Shown: positions 31,793 to 43,727, counted from the first letter of the stretch. The stretch: DNA of 64,000 bases from Multifurca ochricompacta (GCA_022496185.1 WTXG01000144.1:1-64000); one strand, 5' to 3'. Made by a program: numbers and translations. Notes: generated by a model not told the origin, from the letters alone.

Positions 31793-33656
31793 ATAATGCC
31801 CAAGTATTCAATGCTTGTCTGTTCAAAGGAGCACTTGGCTGGTTTCAAATAGAGGTCATGTTCCGTCAAGATGTCAAGTACTTCATGGACTTGAGTTCAA
31901 TGGTGGTTAATGTCACTTCCTGTAGCCACCAAAATGTCATCCATATACATGACTACCTCCTCTGTAAGGATAAGATCTTGGAAGATATGATTCATCATCA
32001 ATTGAAAGGTTGCCAGTGAGTTCATTAAGCCAAAGAACTGTCAAACAATCATGCTGCTGGTTATACTGACTGCAGTTAGTTAGCGGTTTAGGCTAAAAGA
32101 CAAGTTAAACTTCAGAGGAAGAAGAACTCTTTAATACTATACTACTGACCTAAAAGACAAGTTAACTACACAGAGAATGTTAGTCAAAGGAAAAGTAGAA
32201 AGTAAAGTAAAGACGACTTACACTTCAGAGGAAGAAGAACTCTGAAGTGTAAAGGACAAAACAGACACCCTTATATACCCATGGGGGCCAGGAGAAATGG
32301 TCTGTGCACACTGGGAGTAAGTCCACAAGTGCCAGACAATAAACAGAGAGGGATAATGGCCATTGGCCAAGGAGATATCACATGCTTACTGCGCATTACT
32401 AAGTCCATCACTAATCAGCTGAGTAAGGTGAGAAAGAAATGTAATAAAGATAACATAAAAAGTCCGATACTCCGGAATCAAATCTAATCTAATCTACAGC
32501 TGAAGCGAACCTTAGATGCCTGAAGCATCTCCAGACATGTCCTGTGTCAACAAGAACATGATGTTGGGTTTGAAGAGTCCTTGATTGGTCTTGAAGGCGG
32601 CCTTAGGCTGGTCACCCTCTCAAATACAGATGTTGTTATAACCCCAACAGATGTCCATCTTTGAAAACAAGGCTTTATCGCACATTTTATTGATGATTTC
32701 TGAGATTAGGGGAAGTGGATAGTTGTTTTTCACCATTAACTTGTTAATCCATCTGTAGTCCTGTACCGGTCACAGTTTCCCATCTTTCTTTTTGATAAAG
32801 AAGAATGGTGAGGCATAAGGGGAGTTGGATGGTTGTATGTACCCCTTAGCCAAATGTTCTTCCAGGAAGGTAGAAAGTGCCTCTTTCTCAGGCTGAGACA
32901 GCAGGTAGATTTTACAGTCAACTGCCTGTGGAGTGTCCAGTATGAAGTCAATGGCATGATCCCATGGTCAAGAGGGAGGGAAACGTTGCAACTCCTCTTC
33001 TGAGAAGACCTTTCAGTGCTGATGATATTCTGTAGGGACTATTTCTTCGAATGTCTTTTCTGGGTTCTTCTGTGCCTCTGCCTGTGCCAGCTCTGATGCC
33101 TTTGTAACATAACAGTATACCTGATCTACAGGTTCTACATCACTCCAGGTGACAGCAGATCCCATGACAATGGCATGGGTGAGAGGGTGCCATGCAGCAT
33201 AATCATACCCCAAAGATGTAATGAGGACTGGGTAGAAGTCTTTATCCATGGTTGCTTCTGCCCAGTTAATCTTTGGTTCGAATGCTGCTAGCCAGGGATA
33301 TCCCAGAACCATGTCTTCATCCCCTAGATCTGTGATGAGGAAACAAAGTTGTTTAGTTTGCTCCCCAACCTGTACTTCCAAGTCACAGCAATGTGTGATC
33401 TTCCCAGCCTTGTTTGCTGTCCTGTCTATATTCCAAATATTTTTCTCTTGGGGGAGTAATTGCATCCCCAGTCCTAACACTTTCTGGAGTCTTTGGCTGA
33501 TAAAATTGTCTGTTGCTCCAGAGTCAATTAATATTCATCTGTTGGCCATCTTCTGTCTGGTTTCAAAGTGTACTGGTATTTTTAAAGACTTGAAACAACT
33601 AGTGTACACAGAAGTAACATGGAGTGCTCTTGCCCAGGCCAATGGGGTCGAGCCAA
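31793..33656 (-). pseudogene. pol 5' half of gypsy C (protease and RT)
   Basis: On the minus strand: protease region near 33540-33480, then open 33480-33013 (LPQEKNIWNIDRTANKAGKI, ITDLGDEDMVLGYPWLAAFE). RT continues at 33000-32558 and, after the solo LTR at 32039-32552, at 32038-31793 with YMDD (31947-31936) and the conserved KPAKCSFEQ-like block. It continues at 17327 beyond the nest. A TGA in the protease-proximal part (about 33537), other stops and frameshifts break it. Confidence 0.88.
32039..32552 (-). mobile_element. Copia-type solo LTR with intact target duplication
   Basis: 514 bp, from TGTCAAACAATC to CTGTGTCAACA, flanked by AGAAC on both sides (32034-32038 and 32553-32557). Removing it restores the gypsy C RT sequence. 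On the minus strand the intron of the duplication is 32221-32166 (GTAAGT to GTAG, CTAAC present). Confidence 0.93.
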
Positions 33657-34483
33657 TCAAAAATCCTTCTGGCCAAAGGCCTTCTCCACCAATATGGAGC
33701 ATACCCCTTCATCCTCATTCATCATGCTATGCCAGAGGGCTTTGGCTTTCTGTTCTTTAGTTTTTGGGGTCAACAGCAGGTTTTCCTTGACAGGAGTGGG
33801 CAATGGGGCTGTGGATACTGTGGTAGAGGTGGTAGCCACTGTAGCTTCTGCTGCATGAACTGTTTTCTTCAGACAAAAGTGGGACATATGCCCTTGTGCT
33901 CGGCAGTGGAAGCAGCACCTTTCTTTCATAAGGGTTTTCTTTTCATCGTCAGTTAGTGCTGCATGAGCTCTGGTGCAGTCTGCTGATGTGTCCATAGCAT
34001 TGGGATCTTGTGGTGCCACAGGCTTCACCCCAAAGGCCGCCTTCCACTGCTCTCAGGTTTTTCCCTTTTTGGTATCTATGCCAAAGCGCATCTGGAAATC
34101 CAGATAATCCTGCTGCTGTCTCCTAGCAGAATTTGTCCACTGGCTCCACAATTCAGGGTGATGGAATTGGATGATGTTTTTCACCAGGGGGTTAGGCAAG
34201 CCCTGGGAAAAGAGGTCAAGAGTGGCCTCTTCATTTACATCGTACCCTGCCTGCTTAGCCAGATTGCAAAACTTGGCTACATATCCATCCAAGTTGCCTC
34301 TCTCCATCTTCAGAGTTTTCAACTCTCTGGTGGCCTTCTGCTTGGCCTGCCCATCTGTAAAGGCATCTCTAAATCTTTGTGCCACTATATCCCACAGATC
34401 CTCATCTGTGGTCTGAGTTCCAGCTGTGGCTTGGTCATTCAACCACTCAATTTGTTCCATGGTCCAATCATCAACTGCATCTC
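33657..34483 (-). pseudogene. gag pseudogene of gypsy C, 5'-truncated
   Basis: Reads DAVDDWTMEQIEWLNDQ, LKTLKMERGNLDGYVAK and FSQGLPNPLVKNIIQFHHPE (34483-34053). After a stop comes the zinc knuckle CCFHCRAQGHMSHFC in the open stretch 34028-33657, ending KAFGQKDF. The N-terminal third is missing: the LTR of gypsy F begins at 34484. Confidence 0.88.
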
Positions 34484-35066
34484 TGTTATGTCCAGTGCAG
34501 GACGTTCCACATGACTTGTGTGACAGCGTTCGCTCATGATCAGATAAGGAACCAATAAGGTCCCTTGGAGTTATACAGGAAGAGTCAGAGTCAAAGAGGC
34601 TGCACTCTAAGACAATGTTAAATGGGGAGTACCAGAAGTACTGAGATGATTGAGTCAAGGCCTTCAAAGGGATGTCCAGAAGACAAGCACCGATGTATTC
34701 AATAAGTTGAGTCTGAAGTCTACAATGTAGTTACAGCAGACTTATATACGTAATCTAGTGGGCGTCTATAGATAAAGATAACGGAGTCAGGTGGGCCCAA
34801 ATATACGAAAGTGGATGGCATAAAGCCTGGCTTCTGATAGGGTACTAAGTAAGTGTCCGGTCATAAGATAAGGAGATAAGATGATAAGAAGGTAAACATG
34901 AACAAGCTTCAAGTCAACAGGTACAAACTGAGTCATGGGGATGGAAGCAGAGCATGTGATGGGTCCCAGGACGGGGATGTGATCAAGAAATGTAATGTAG
35001 GTGGCAATAGAGGGTTCATGTTGGGGAGAGTAAAGAAAATGGGGTTGCTTGGCAAAGGTCATGACA
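34484..35066 (-). repeat. 3' LTR of gypsy F
   Basis: Plus-strand left LTR, TGTTATGTCCAG to GTCATGACA, 583 bp; the polypurine tract (inverted) follows at 35067. Confidence 0.95.
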
Positions 35067-35099
35067 TCACCCCCTCTTCTGGTTCTAGCAGACCCGGCT

Positions 35100-36248
35100 A
35101 GAAGCAAATTATGATCATCCAGAGTGTCGTTCTCTTTGTCTGAGTCTTGTGGACATCTATGGGTGTGGAGGAACCCGTAAGGGCCGCGCTGACCACAGGA
35201 GTGACAGAGGTCATGGATGGGGCAGTCCAACTCCCTATGCCCTGAATTGTGATGGAGACACTTGCTGCACCAACCTGATGGATTGATGATCGTTGGGGTA
35301 ACGCCTACGCGGCGAAAGATGCAGAACTGGCTCCAGTGCAGGTTACTGCGACAGTGGCGGCACCACTTGCGGTTGAGGGGACAGTTCCAGCTGATATGGT
35401 ACTTACTGTCGCACCACCAACATGTTTCTCCATGGGGATTTTCATGCATGCGTGGCATCTCGAACCGATTCGGCAGCAATGTCGGGGCAGCTCCCAATGA
35501 TCACGGGGGGAGGGGTCATGCATAAGTGTCAGCATACCTTTCTGCAATAGTTTGGTATGCGTCCCCAATCTCTAATCTCTTCCTGATCTCCGTCAACTCT
35601 TGTTCGACTTGGAACATCCCACTGGTCAACCTCATCATCATCCTCGCATGCTCTTTGTACTGCTTGTTGAGTGTCGTTCGCAGCATCAGGTTCTTACGCA
35701 GTCTCATTACCTCGGCTTTGAGACGCGGAAGACGCATGTCGTTCATTACTTTGTCAATGGCGAATGCTTGGGAATCCTCAGCAGCCAAGTGAGCCAGCTG
35801 CTCGTCGCTCATCGTATGGTGGAGGCATCCAGTATACCTTTCCTCCAAATACACGGGTGCCCCATACACAGGGCCATTCTTCTTCATACAGCCGGCCACA
35901 TCCATTCCTCCATTGGTATAGAAGATGTACTTAGCTATGGCCGTGGTTCCATCCGCCATAGTGATCTCGAGCGGAAAATACATCGACGAGTTCAGGTTGT
36001 TTGCAAAGAACGGGAATTCGGGGACTTTGTTGTCCAGCTCCATACCCAATAGATCATTTGGGTGTGGTTCCTCACAGTGTTCGAAATCGTCATTGGGGTT
36101 GGGGGACTGGTTTTTGACTCATACTTCTGCAGCTTCGTAATCAATAGGGGAGGAGGGGTGTGTAGAGGGATGGGCAGAGGGGAAGTTCTCGACAACTACA
36201 ACAGAGGTGAAGGCGTCGACGGCGGCATTGGCAGCGATGAAAGACATG
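35100..36248 (-). pseudogene. ORF3 of gypsy F
   Basis: Minus-strand homologue of the gypsy A and E third ORF. 36049-35516 is open: LEITMADGTTAIAKYIFYTN, VYGAPVYLEERYTG, LKAEVMRLRKNLMLRTTLNK, GDAYQTIAERYADTYA. After a stop, 35497-35100 carries the complete Cys/His tail in one frame (CWWCDSKYHISWNCP, WCRHCRSNLHWSQFC, WCSKCLHHNSGHRELDC, LCHSCGQRGPYGFLHTHRC), the clearest view of the zinc-knuckle-like array. It shares with gypsy A the deletion that removes its native stop. Confidence 0.78.
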
Positions 36249-36325
36249 ATTGATTGTGTGGTAGTAGGATGTTGCTGAGGGAGCATGTACTGGGGAATTT
36301 CCTTGGGGTCTGCAGGTTGGTTCTT

Positions 36326-39300
36326 TTAACTGTCTCTGGGCGCTTCTGGATGTCGGTCATGGAACTCCGAGATAAGGACCGGGGCAAAGATATTCCTGGC
36401 TGGCTCCCACGAGTTGTCAGAGTCTGGGAATCCTTTCCACTTGACTAGGTAATGCAGTTTGTGCCCTCGGCCTTTTTGCTGGGAGTCTAAAATCCGCTCC
36501 ACTTCCCATTCTGCTTCCCCATCGATCAATTCAGGGGGAGGTTTTGGGAAGTTTTCTCCATGTAGGGATGTTTCTCTATAAGGTGTCAGGAGCTTGGCAT
36601 GGAAGACTGGATGAATTCTCCATGTGGATGGAAGCTTGAGTTCATATGACACGTCTGACAGCTTCCTTGTTATCTTGAATGGTCCGTGACGTTGGGGTGC
36701 TAATTTGGCCATTGGGTGTGACGTGTGAATGTTCTTCCCTTCCAGCCAAACAAGGTCATTGGTCTGATAAGGTGTGAATTTCGAAGGTCTTTCTGATAAG
36801 GCCTTTTGCACCTTGAGCAGGTTCTCATTGGCTGATTTCCTGACCTCATTCCATTGGTCAATACGCTGCGCAGCTGATGGAACGTTCATTGGTTTATTGG
36901 TCCAGGTTGTTCGTGGTGTCCATCCCATGATAAGTGAGAATGGAGGGGTCTTGGTGGTCCCGTTGGGCCATGAGTTGTGTGTGAACTCTGCCATTGCCAA
37001 CCAATCAGCCCAATCATCCTGTCGTCCGTTGCACCAAAACCAAAGGTATTGTTCTAGCCATTGGTTCGTTCTTTCTGATTGTCCATCAGTCTGTGGATGG
37101 TAGGTGGTCGAAATGTTTTGAGTAATGTCCAAGGTTTTACAGAGCGCCTTGGCAAATGTGGAGGTGAAACGTGGGTTGCGGTCAGAAATGATCTTCTCTG
37201 GGAGGCCGTAGTGTCTGTAGACATGATCCAGGTAAAGTTTGGCTACTCCCTCCGCTGTGATGGACTTGTTGCAGGGTATGAACAGTGCCGCCTTGGAACA
37301 GTCGTGGTCGGTGATGGTCAAGATGGAATCGAAACCTCTGGAGATGGGGAGTTTGATGATAAGTCCATCGCAATGGTCTGGAATGGTAGTGAGGCCATCA
37401 GTGTGATTGGGAACAGTGCTGGTGGGTGCAGGTGCATGTTTACTTTATTGGCCTGACAGTCTGCGCAGCCCTTCACATATTCTTCTACATCTTTCTTCAT
37501 GTTTGGCCACCAATAGTCTCGTTTGGCAAGGGCATATGTATTTGCGATGCCAGGGTGGCCAGCAGAGGGGAGGTCATGGTGAAAATGGATCACCCCCCTC
37601 TTAATGTTGTCGCCACTGGTGACAATGAGGCGATCCCCGTCTTTCCACCAGAGGCCTTCTATCTCTTTCAGATTATGCGCTTCTGCCCAGGACTGGCAGA
37701 GTTGTCGGTTCATATTTTGTGATACTTGTGCCCATAGATCCATGTCATGGAGACTGACAACTGCTGTATGCATGAAAACCTCTTCGGGGAGTACGGTGAT
37801 GTTTTCATTATCTTCTTCCCTCCCTGCTTATCTGTTCTTCGTGATAGAGCGTCCACACGGGCATTACGACTTCCAGCGATATGTTTCAACGTGAAGTTGT
37901 ACTCCTCAAGTTCCAAGACTTTGTGGGCGACTCATTGACTAATCTTATGGGGTTCCTTCCAATATAACAGGTTGGAGTGGTCGGTGTGGATGATGGTTTT
38001 ATGAGGGGTTCCTGCTAGATATGGTCTCCAATGTCGTAGGGCTTTTACAATGGCAAGGAGCTCGCGATCCCAGATGTCATAATTTCGTTCGGCTGGTGAG
38101 AATGTTTCGGAGAAAAAGGCCACTGGGTGGAGCACTCCCGCCGTGTCCCTCTGATTCAGTACTGCTCCATTGGCAAAGTGGGAGGCGTCAACCTCAAGTT
38201 CAAAGGGCTTTGCCAAATTCGGCTGTAGGAGGACTGGTTCTGAGCCAACAATATCTCAGATACGTTCAAATGCTTGTTGTTGCTCTTTTCCCCAGTGCCA
38301 AGGTATGTCCTTCTTTAACAGCCCATTGAGTGGTTGTGCAATCCCAGAGAATCCTCATACAAAACGTTGGTAGAAGTTGCAGAATCCTATAAAGGATCTC
38401 ACTTCTTTGACACATGTAGGCGTGGGCCATTCTCGGATTCCCTGCACCTTTACCAGATCCATTCGTACGTGGCTGCCCTCCAAGATAACCCCCAAGTACT
38501 TGACACTCCGTTGTTCAAACAAGCATTTTGACGGTTTGAGATACAGGTCGTGCTCCTGAAGGATATCCAACACCTGGTGGACTCGCTTTTGGTGATGTAG
38601 GAGATTGTCAGTAGTTGCCACTAATATGTCATCCATGTACACCACTACTTCACCAGTAAGGATAAGGTTGTGGAAGATGTGATTCATCATTGATTGGAAG
38701 GTAGCTGGCAAGTTGGTAAGACCAAAGAACATGATGTTCGGCTCAAACAGGCCTTGATTGGTCTTAAAGGCTGCCTTGCACTGATCTCCCTCCTTGATCC
38801 GGACGTTGTTATACCCCCATCGGACATCCATCTTTGAGAAGAGTGACTTGTCCTGCATAGTGTCGATGAGTTCTGAAATAAGAGGCAGTGGATAGGCATT
38901 CTTTACTGTGTAGGCATTTATGCGACGGTAATCTTGTACGGGTCAGAGCTTGCCATCCTTCTTTTTAATGAAGAAGAAGGGGGAGGCGTACTGTGACTTG
39001 GATGGATGGATGTACCCTTTCGCCAGCTGCTCCTTGAGAAACATTGTCAATGCTTCTTGTTCTTGTTGGGACAGGGGATAGATTTTACAATCTATTGCCA
39101 TTGGTGTTTCTGGCACAAAATCGATAGCATGGTCCCAGGGGCGCACTGGTGGGAAGCGCTGCAATTCTTCTTCCGAGAATACCTTCCAATGTCGGTGATA
39201 GGTGACAGGCACTACTTCTTCAAAGGTCTTCTCAGTTTGCCCTTGTACCACTTTCTGGGCCAGTTCCAATGCTTTTGTGACATAGCAGCAGCCGGGGTCC

Positions 39301-39805
39301 TCCTCTCTCAGCTCAGTGGTACCATTTATTGCTGTATGCCAGGCCTGGTAATCATACCCCAGAGACGTGATCAAGACTGGGTAAGATTCCTTGTCCATGG
39401 TGGCATCCATCCAGTTAATCTTTGGTTCAAATGCCACCAGCCATGGATATCCTAAGATGAGATCCTCATCCCCTAGATTGGTAATGAGGAAACAGATGAT
39501 CTTCATTCTCTCTCCTACTTGGACGTTGAGATCAGTGTAATGCATGATCTTTCCTGCCCAGTTGGCTGTCCCATCAATGTTCCAAATGTTCTTTTCTTGG
39601 GGAAGTGCCAGCATCCCCAGCCCCATAGTTTTTGCTAATCGTGGGCTGATAAAATTATCGGTAGCTCCTGAATCAACCAGGATGTCTCGATCGGCCGTCT
39701 TCTGTGTAGTTTCGAAATGTACTGGTATTTTCAAAGATTTGAAACAACTAGTATACACAGAGGTTACATGGAGTGCTCGTGCCCAGGCCGATGGGGTAGA
39801 GCCGA
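36326..39805 (-). pseudogene. pol pseudogene of gypsy F
   Basis: 39758-38943 is one open frame spanning protease (DSGATDNF) to early RT. RT YMDD is at 38639-38628 within the open 38858-38355 stretch. RNase H is open 38216-37932. Integrase zinc domain lies in 37773-37318; catalytic core, GPF module and chromodomain are open 37321-36326. Few breaks remain: TGAs near 38940, 38356 and 37931 at CGA positions, and a short deletion near 37345 in the first catalytic block. It is better preserved than gypsy A. Confidence 0.92.
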
Positions 39806-41314
39806 TTAAAAATCCTTCTTGGCAAACGCCTTCTCAACTAGGATGGCGCACACTTCCTTGCTCTCTTTCATCATATTTGCCCATATATCCTGGGCCTTCT
39901 CTTCCTTGGTTCGTTTGTCTGTCACGGGTGGGTTGCTGATGGGATGGACTGGGGTGGTGGTAGCTTCGGCAACGCATGCTCCCTTCTTTGGACAGTCTCG
40001 GGACATATGTCCTTGTGCTTTACAGCAGAAGCACCAGCCTTCTTTCATCAAAGTCTGTCACTCGTCCTCTGTGAGTGTTGCCCTGGCCCAGGTCCTGTCT
40101 GCTGAGGTATCCATGGCATTTGGATCCTTCTGGTGATGCGTGGGTTTGATGCCAAAGGCTGCTTTCCATTGGTCTCAGGTTTTCCCCTTCTTGGTGTCAA
40201 CTCCAAAACATGTTTGGAAGTCAAGATAATCCTGCTGCTGTCATTGGGCAGCCTCAACCCAGGTATCCCAATCCTGGGGGTGGTGAAACTGTATGATGTT
40301 CTTTACTAAAGGGTTGGGTAGCCCTTGAGAGAAGAGGTCCAATGTGGCCTCTTTGTTGGTGTCGTATCCAGCTCTGTTGGCCAGACTTCTGAATTTAGCG
40401 ACATAGGCATTGAGGTCTCCTTTGTCCATTTTTAGAGACTTCAATTCACGGGCTGCCTTCTGTTTGGCTTGCCCATCAGTAAATGCATCCTTAAACCTCT
40501 GGGCAATTGTCTCCCAAAGGCCTTCACTTGTGGTTCATTGCCCACTCTCAATTTGTTCGTTCAGCCACTCCAGCTGCTCCATTGTCCAGTCATCTACTGC
40601 CTCTCCTTGGATAAGGGAGAGAAAGAGATTAGCCTGCTGAAACGGGTTAATGATCTGGGCAATGTCATGGTTGAAGTTTTTGAAGGTAGTGAACTCCAAC
40701 ATAAACTTCTTGCTTTGTGAACGATCCCCCGTGAATGTCTGGGGTAGTACACCTGACAGCCATCCCGAGGGTGGGGGAATATTTGGTGGTGCCATGACTG
40801 GTGGTGGGGGTGGAGGGGCTGGGTCAGGGAGTTGAGCAGCAATGGTGGACATGTTCTGATAAAACGGGGTGACTGTGTTGGTAGATTGTATGGATATCTG
40901 AGGAGTTGTCAAAGCAGGGGCTCTGATCGTGACAACTGCAGGTGCAACTGGGGTGATAGTCGATGCTAATACCAGTGCTTCTTCACTATTCTCTTCTACG
41001 TACTCTTCTGGTTCAGAGTCCATAACAATGGCCGGGGGATTTTCTCTCCACTGTCCCAGTCCAAATTCTGGTGGTGCAGGTCCTGTGGTGACCCAAGAGT
41101 GTCGGCTTTCCGAATATTGGATACAATACCAAACTCTTTTCTCATCGTTGTATTCTACCGGTTGGTATCTTCCGTTGTGATAAATGTAGTATCCAAACTT
41201 GGATTCAAAATCTTTCCAGGCAGCAGAGCCAAGTACTTGTTGTGAAAGATTATTCTCATCTCTGTGTTCGATGAGTTCTTCTTTAAACAGGGTCTGACTG
41301 CGGCTGGAAGCCAC
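39806..41314 (-). pseudogene. gag pseudogene of gypsy F
   Basis: One open frame runs 41314-40535 from GTG (ASSRSQTLFKEELIEHRDEN), through a Pro-rich segment, to EQIESGQ and a TGA where gypsy G has Arg. Capsid continues 40444-40241, and the zinc knuckle (CFCCKAQGHMSRDC) lies in 40051-39806, ending AKKDF. The GTG start is shared with gypsies A, E and G. Confidence 0.9.
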
Positions 41315-41320
41315 GATGAG

Positions 41321-41331
41321 AGACTCGACTT
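41321..41331 (-). other. Self-priming primer-binding site of gypsy F (one mismatch)
   Basis: Read on the minus strand it is AAGTCGAGTCT, two bases after the 5' LTR. The LTR partner at 41564-41554 reads AGACTCAACTT, so one pair (A-C) is lost, at a CpG. Confidence 0.7.
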
Positions 41332-41333
41332 GA

Positions 41334-41916
41334 TGTTATGTCCGGTGCGGGACGTTCCACATGACTTGTGTGACAGCATTCGCTCATGATCAGATAAGGA
41401 ACCAATAAGGTCCCTTGGAGTTATATGGGAAGAGTCAGAGTCAAAGAGGCTGCACTCTAAGACAATGTTAAATGGGGAGTACCAGAAGTACTGAGACGAT
41501 TGAGCCAAGGCCTTCAAAGGGATGTCCAGAAGACAAGCACTGATGTATTCAATAAGTTGAGTCTGAAGTCTACAATGTAGTTACAGCAGACTTATATACA
41601 TAATCTAGTGGGCATCTATAGATAAAGATAACGGAGTCAGGTGGGCCCAAATATACGAAAGCGGATGGCGTAAAGCCTGGCTTCTGATAGGGTACTAAGT
41701 AAGTGTCCGGTCATAAGATAAGGAGATAAGATGATAAGAAGGTAAACATGAACAAGCTTCAAGTCAACAGGTACAAACTGAGTCATGGGGATGGAAGCAG
41801 AGCATGTGATGGGTCCCAGGACAGGGATGTGATCAAGAAATGTAATGTAGGCGGCAATAGAGGGTTCGTGTTGGGGAGAGTAAAGAAAATGGGGTTGCTT
41901 GGCAAAGGTCATGACA
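41334..41916 (-). repeat. 5' LTR of gypsy F
   Basis: 583 bp, TGTTATGTCCGG to GTCATGACA on the plus strand. Copia I sequence (GGGTCTCTGC) starts at the next base. Confidence 0.95.
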
Positions 41917-42563
41917 GGGTCTCTGCTTTGGGTGCAGATTGGAAGCAGACCTGACATTAGTTTTGCTGTTGCACGCCTTAGCCAATTCGCTTCCAACCCT
42001 TCCCAGCAGCACATGCAACTAGCAAAGTATGTCTTAGCTTATTTAAATGCTACAAAAGACTACAAGTTGCGCTATTCTGGAGGGAATGGTGAAGTTGGCC
42101 TTCATGGCTATGCAGATTCCTCATGGGGAGATCAAGAGGACCGCCACTCCACCTCAGGCTACATCTTTTTCCTTGCTAATGGAGCCATTAGTTGGTGCTC
42201 CAGGAAACAGAAGACAGTAGCACAGTCCACCACAGAAGCTGAGTATATGAGCCTTGCTGAGGCTTCAAATCAGGCAGCATGGTATAGGACTTTTATGCAG
42301 GAATTGGGATATGAAGTCAATTCACCCATACAACTGCATTGTGACAATAAGGGTGCAGTAGATCTTGCATTAAACCCTGTCACAGGAAGGCGATCAAAGC
42401 ACATACCAATAAAGTACCATGCCATTAGGGAGTATGTAGAATCACACCAGATTGACTTGGTGCAAACTCCCACTGGAGAGATGCTTGCAGATGGCCTTAC
42501 AAAGTCTCTGCCTAGATCATCTTTTGATCTTATGGTAACTGGATTTGTACTAGTGCTGGAATG
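41917..42563 (+). pseudogene. RNase H end of copia I, 5' part lost
   Basis: About 215 codons open from SLLWVQIGSRPDISFAVARL to the stop at 42564. It includes GYADSSWGD, STTEAEYMSLAEA, HCDNKGAVDLALNP, a KHIPIKYHAIRE block and the C-terminal MLADGLTK. Everything upstream (gag, protease, integrase, most of RT, 5' LTR) is absent; the gypsy F LTR sits at the break. Confidence 0.9.
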
Positions 42564-43199
42564 AAGGAGCTGGAATCTGGAGACCTTGTACACCAGTTTC
42601 ACTTTCCCACCATGCAACATGAGTATATTCTCGACCTCAAGAGTGACGCAAGTGGTGTGAGCATGCCAGAAGTAGGCATTCAAATATGTCAGGCATTTCA
42701 GCTTGCATAAGCGAATATACAACTCATATGCAAAACTCACAAACCGCACTTGAGAGTTAGAGAAGTTGGATCTCTGGCTGGTGACATGTTCATTCAATTA
42801 TGAACAGCAGTGTGCTCATTCAATTCATTTCCACCAATGATCGATGCCTTCACCATGGAGGGATGTTGACACATGATGTGTCTAGAGATGCTTCAGGCAT
42901 CTAAGATTTACTTCAGCTGTAGATAAGATTAGATTAGGTTCCGGAGTTTTGGACTTTTACAATATCTTTATTACATTTCTTTCTCTCCTTACTCAGCTGA
43001 TTAGTGATGTACTTAGTAATGCACAGTTAGCATGTGATATCTCTTTGGCCAATAGCCTTTATCCCTCTTTGTTCATTGTCCGGCACTTGTGGACTTATTC
43101 CCAGTGTGCACAGACCATTTCCCCTGGCCCCCATGGGTATATAAGGGTGTCTGTTTCATCTCTTTCACTTCAGAGTTCTTCTACCTCTGAAGTGTAAGT

Positions 43200-43711
43200 T
43201 GTTGACACGGGACATGTCTGGAGATGCTTCAGGCATCTGAGGATCACTTCAGCTGTAGATAAGATTAGATTAGGTTCCGGAGTTTCGGACTTTTTACGAT
43301 ATCTTTATTATGTTTCTTTCTCACCTTACTCAGCTGATTAGTGATGCCCTTAGTAATGCGCAGTAAGCACGTGATATCTCCTTGGCCAATAGCCTTTATC
43401 CCTCTAAGTTTATTGTCCGGCACTTGTGGACTTATTCCCAGTGCGCACAGACCATTTCCCCTGGCCCTCATGGGTATATAAGGGTGTCTGTTTCGTCCTT
43501 TACACTTCAGAGTTCTTCTAACATCTGAAGTGTAAGTTCCTTCTAGTTTACTCTCTACTTCCTTTAGACTAACGCTTCTTATAGTACTTGTCTTTTCTAG
43601 GTCAGTAGTGTAGTAATACAGAGTTCTTCTAACATCTGAAGTTACTTGTCTTTTCTAGCCTAAACCGCTACTAACCACAGTCAGTATAACCAGCAGCATG
43701 ATTGTTTGACA
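43200..43711 (+). repeat. 5' LTR of copia H
   Basis: Starts TGTTGACACGGG and ends TTGTTTGACA, with TATATA at about 43475-43480. Confidence 0.95.
43509..43658 (+). promoter_or_regulatory. LTR duplication with intron (copia H variant)
   Basis: X1 is 43509-43531 (AGAGTTCTTC to ATCTGAAGT); the intron is 43532-43584 (GTAAGT, CTAAC, ATAG; 53 nt); Y1 is TACTTGTCTTTTCTAG at 43585-43600; spacer; X2 at 43620-43642; Y2 at 43643-43658. X and Y differ from those of copia D (TAACATC against TACCTC), yet X1 equals X2 and Y1 equals Y2 here. Confidence 0.8.
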
Positions 43712-43727
43712 GGTTATGGGCCCTGCC
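43712..43727 (+). other. Half-tRNA-iMet primer-binding site of copia H
   Basis: GGTTATGGGCCCTGCC directly after the LTR, identical to copia D. Confidence 0.7.

Larger units (their letters stand above)
14943..34483 (-). mobile_element. Gypsy C, minus-strand chromoviral element, both ends lost
   Basis: With insertions removed, the minus strand reads gag (34483-33657), protease and RT (33540-31793, then 17327 downward), RNase H, integrase, chromodomain (to 15178) and the start of ORF3 (to 14943). The 3' end is cut by the LTR of gypsy M, the 5' end by gypsy F inside gag. It hosts a solo LTR at 17333-31787 (duplication CTAGG) and another at 32039-32552 (AGAAC). It is more diverged from A/E/F/G than they are from one another. 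Confidence 0.9.
34484..41916 (-). mobile_element. Gypsy F, full-length, flanks from two different elements
   Basis: The 7433-bp minus-strand element has 583-bp LTRs (34484-35066 and 41334-41916). It is almost collinear with gypsy A, including the same ORF3 deletion. Unlike the other five complete elements it has no target duplication: the left five bases are ATCTC (in gypsy C gag), the right five GGGTC (in copia I). Large open stretches remain. Confidence 0.93.
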
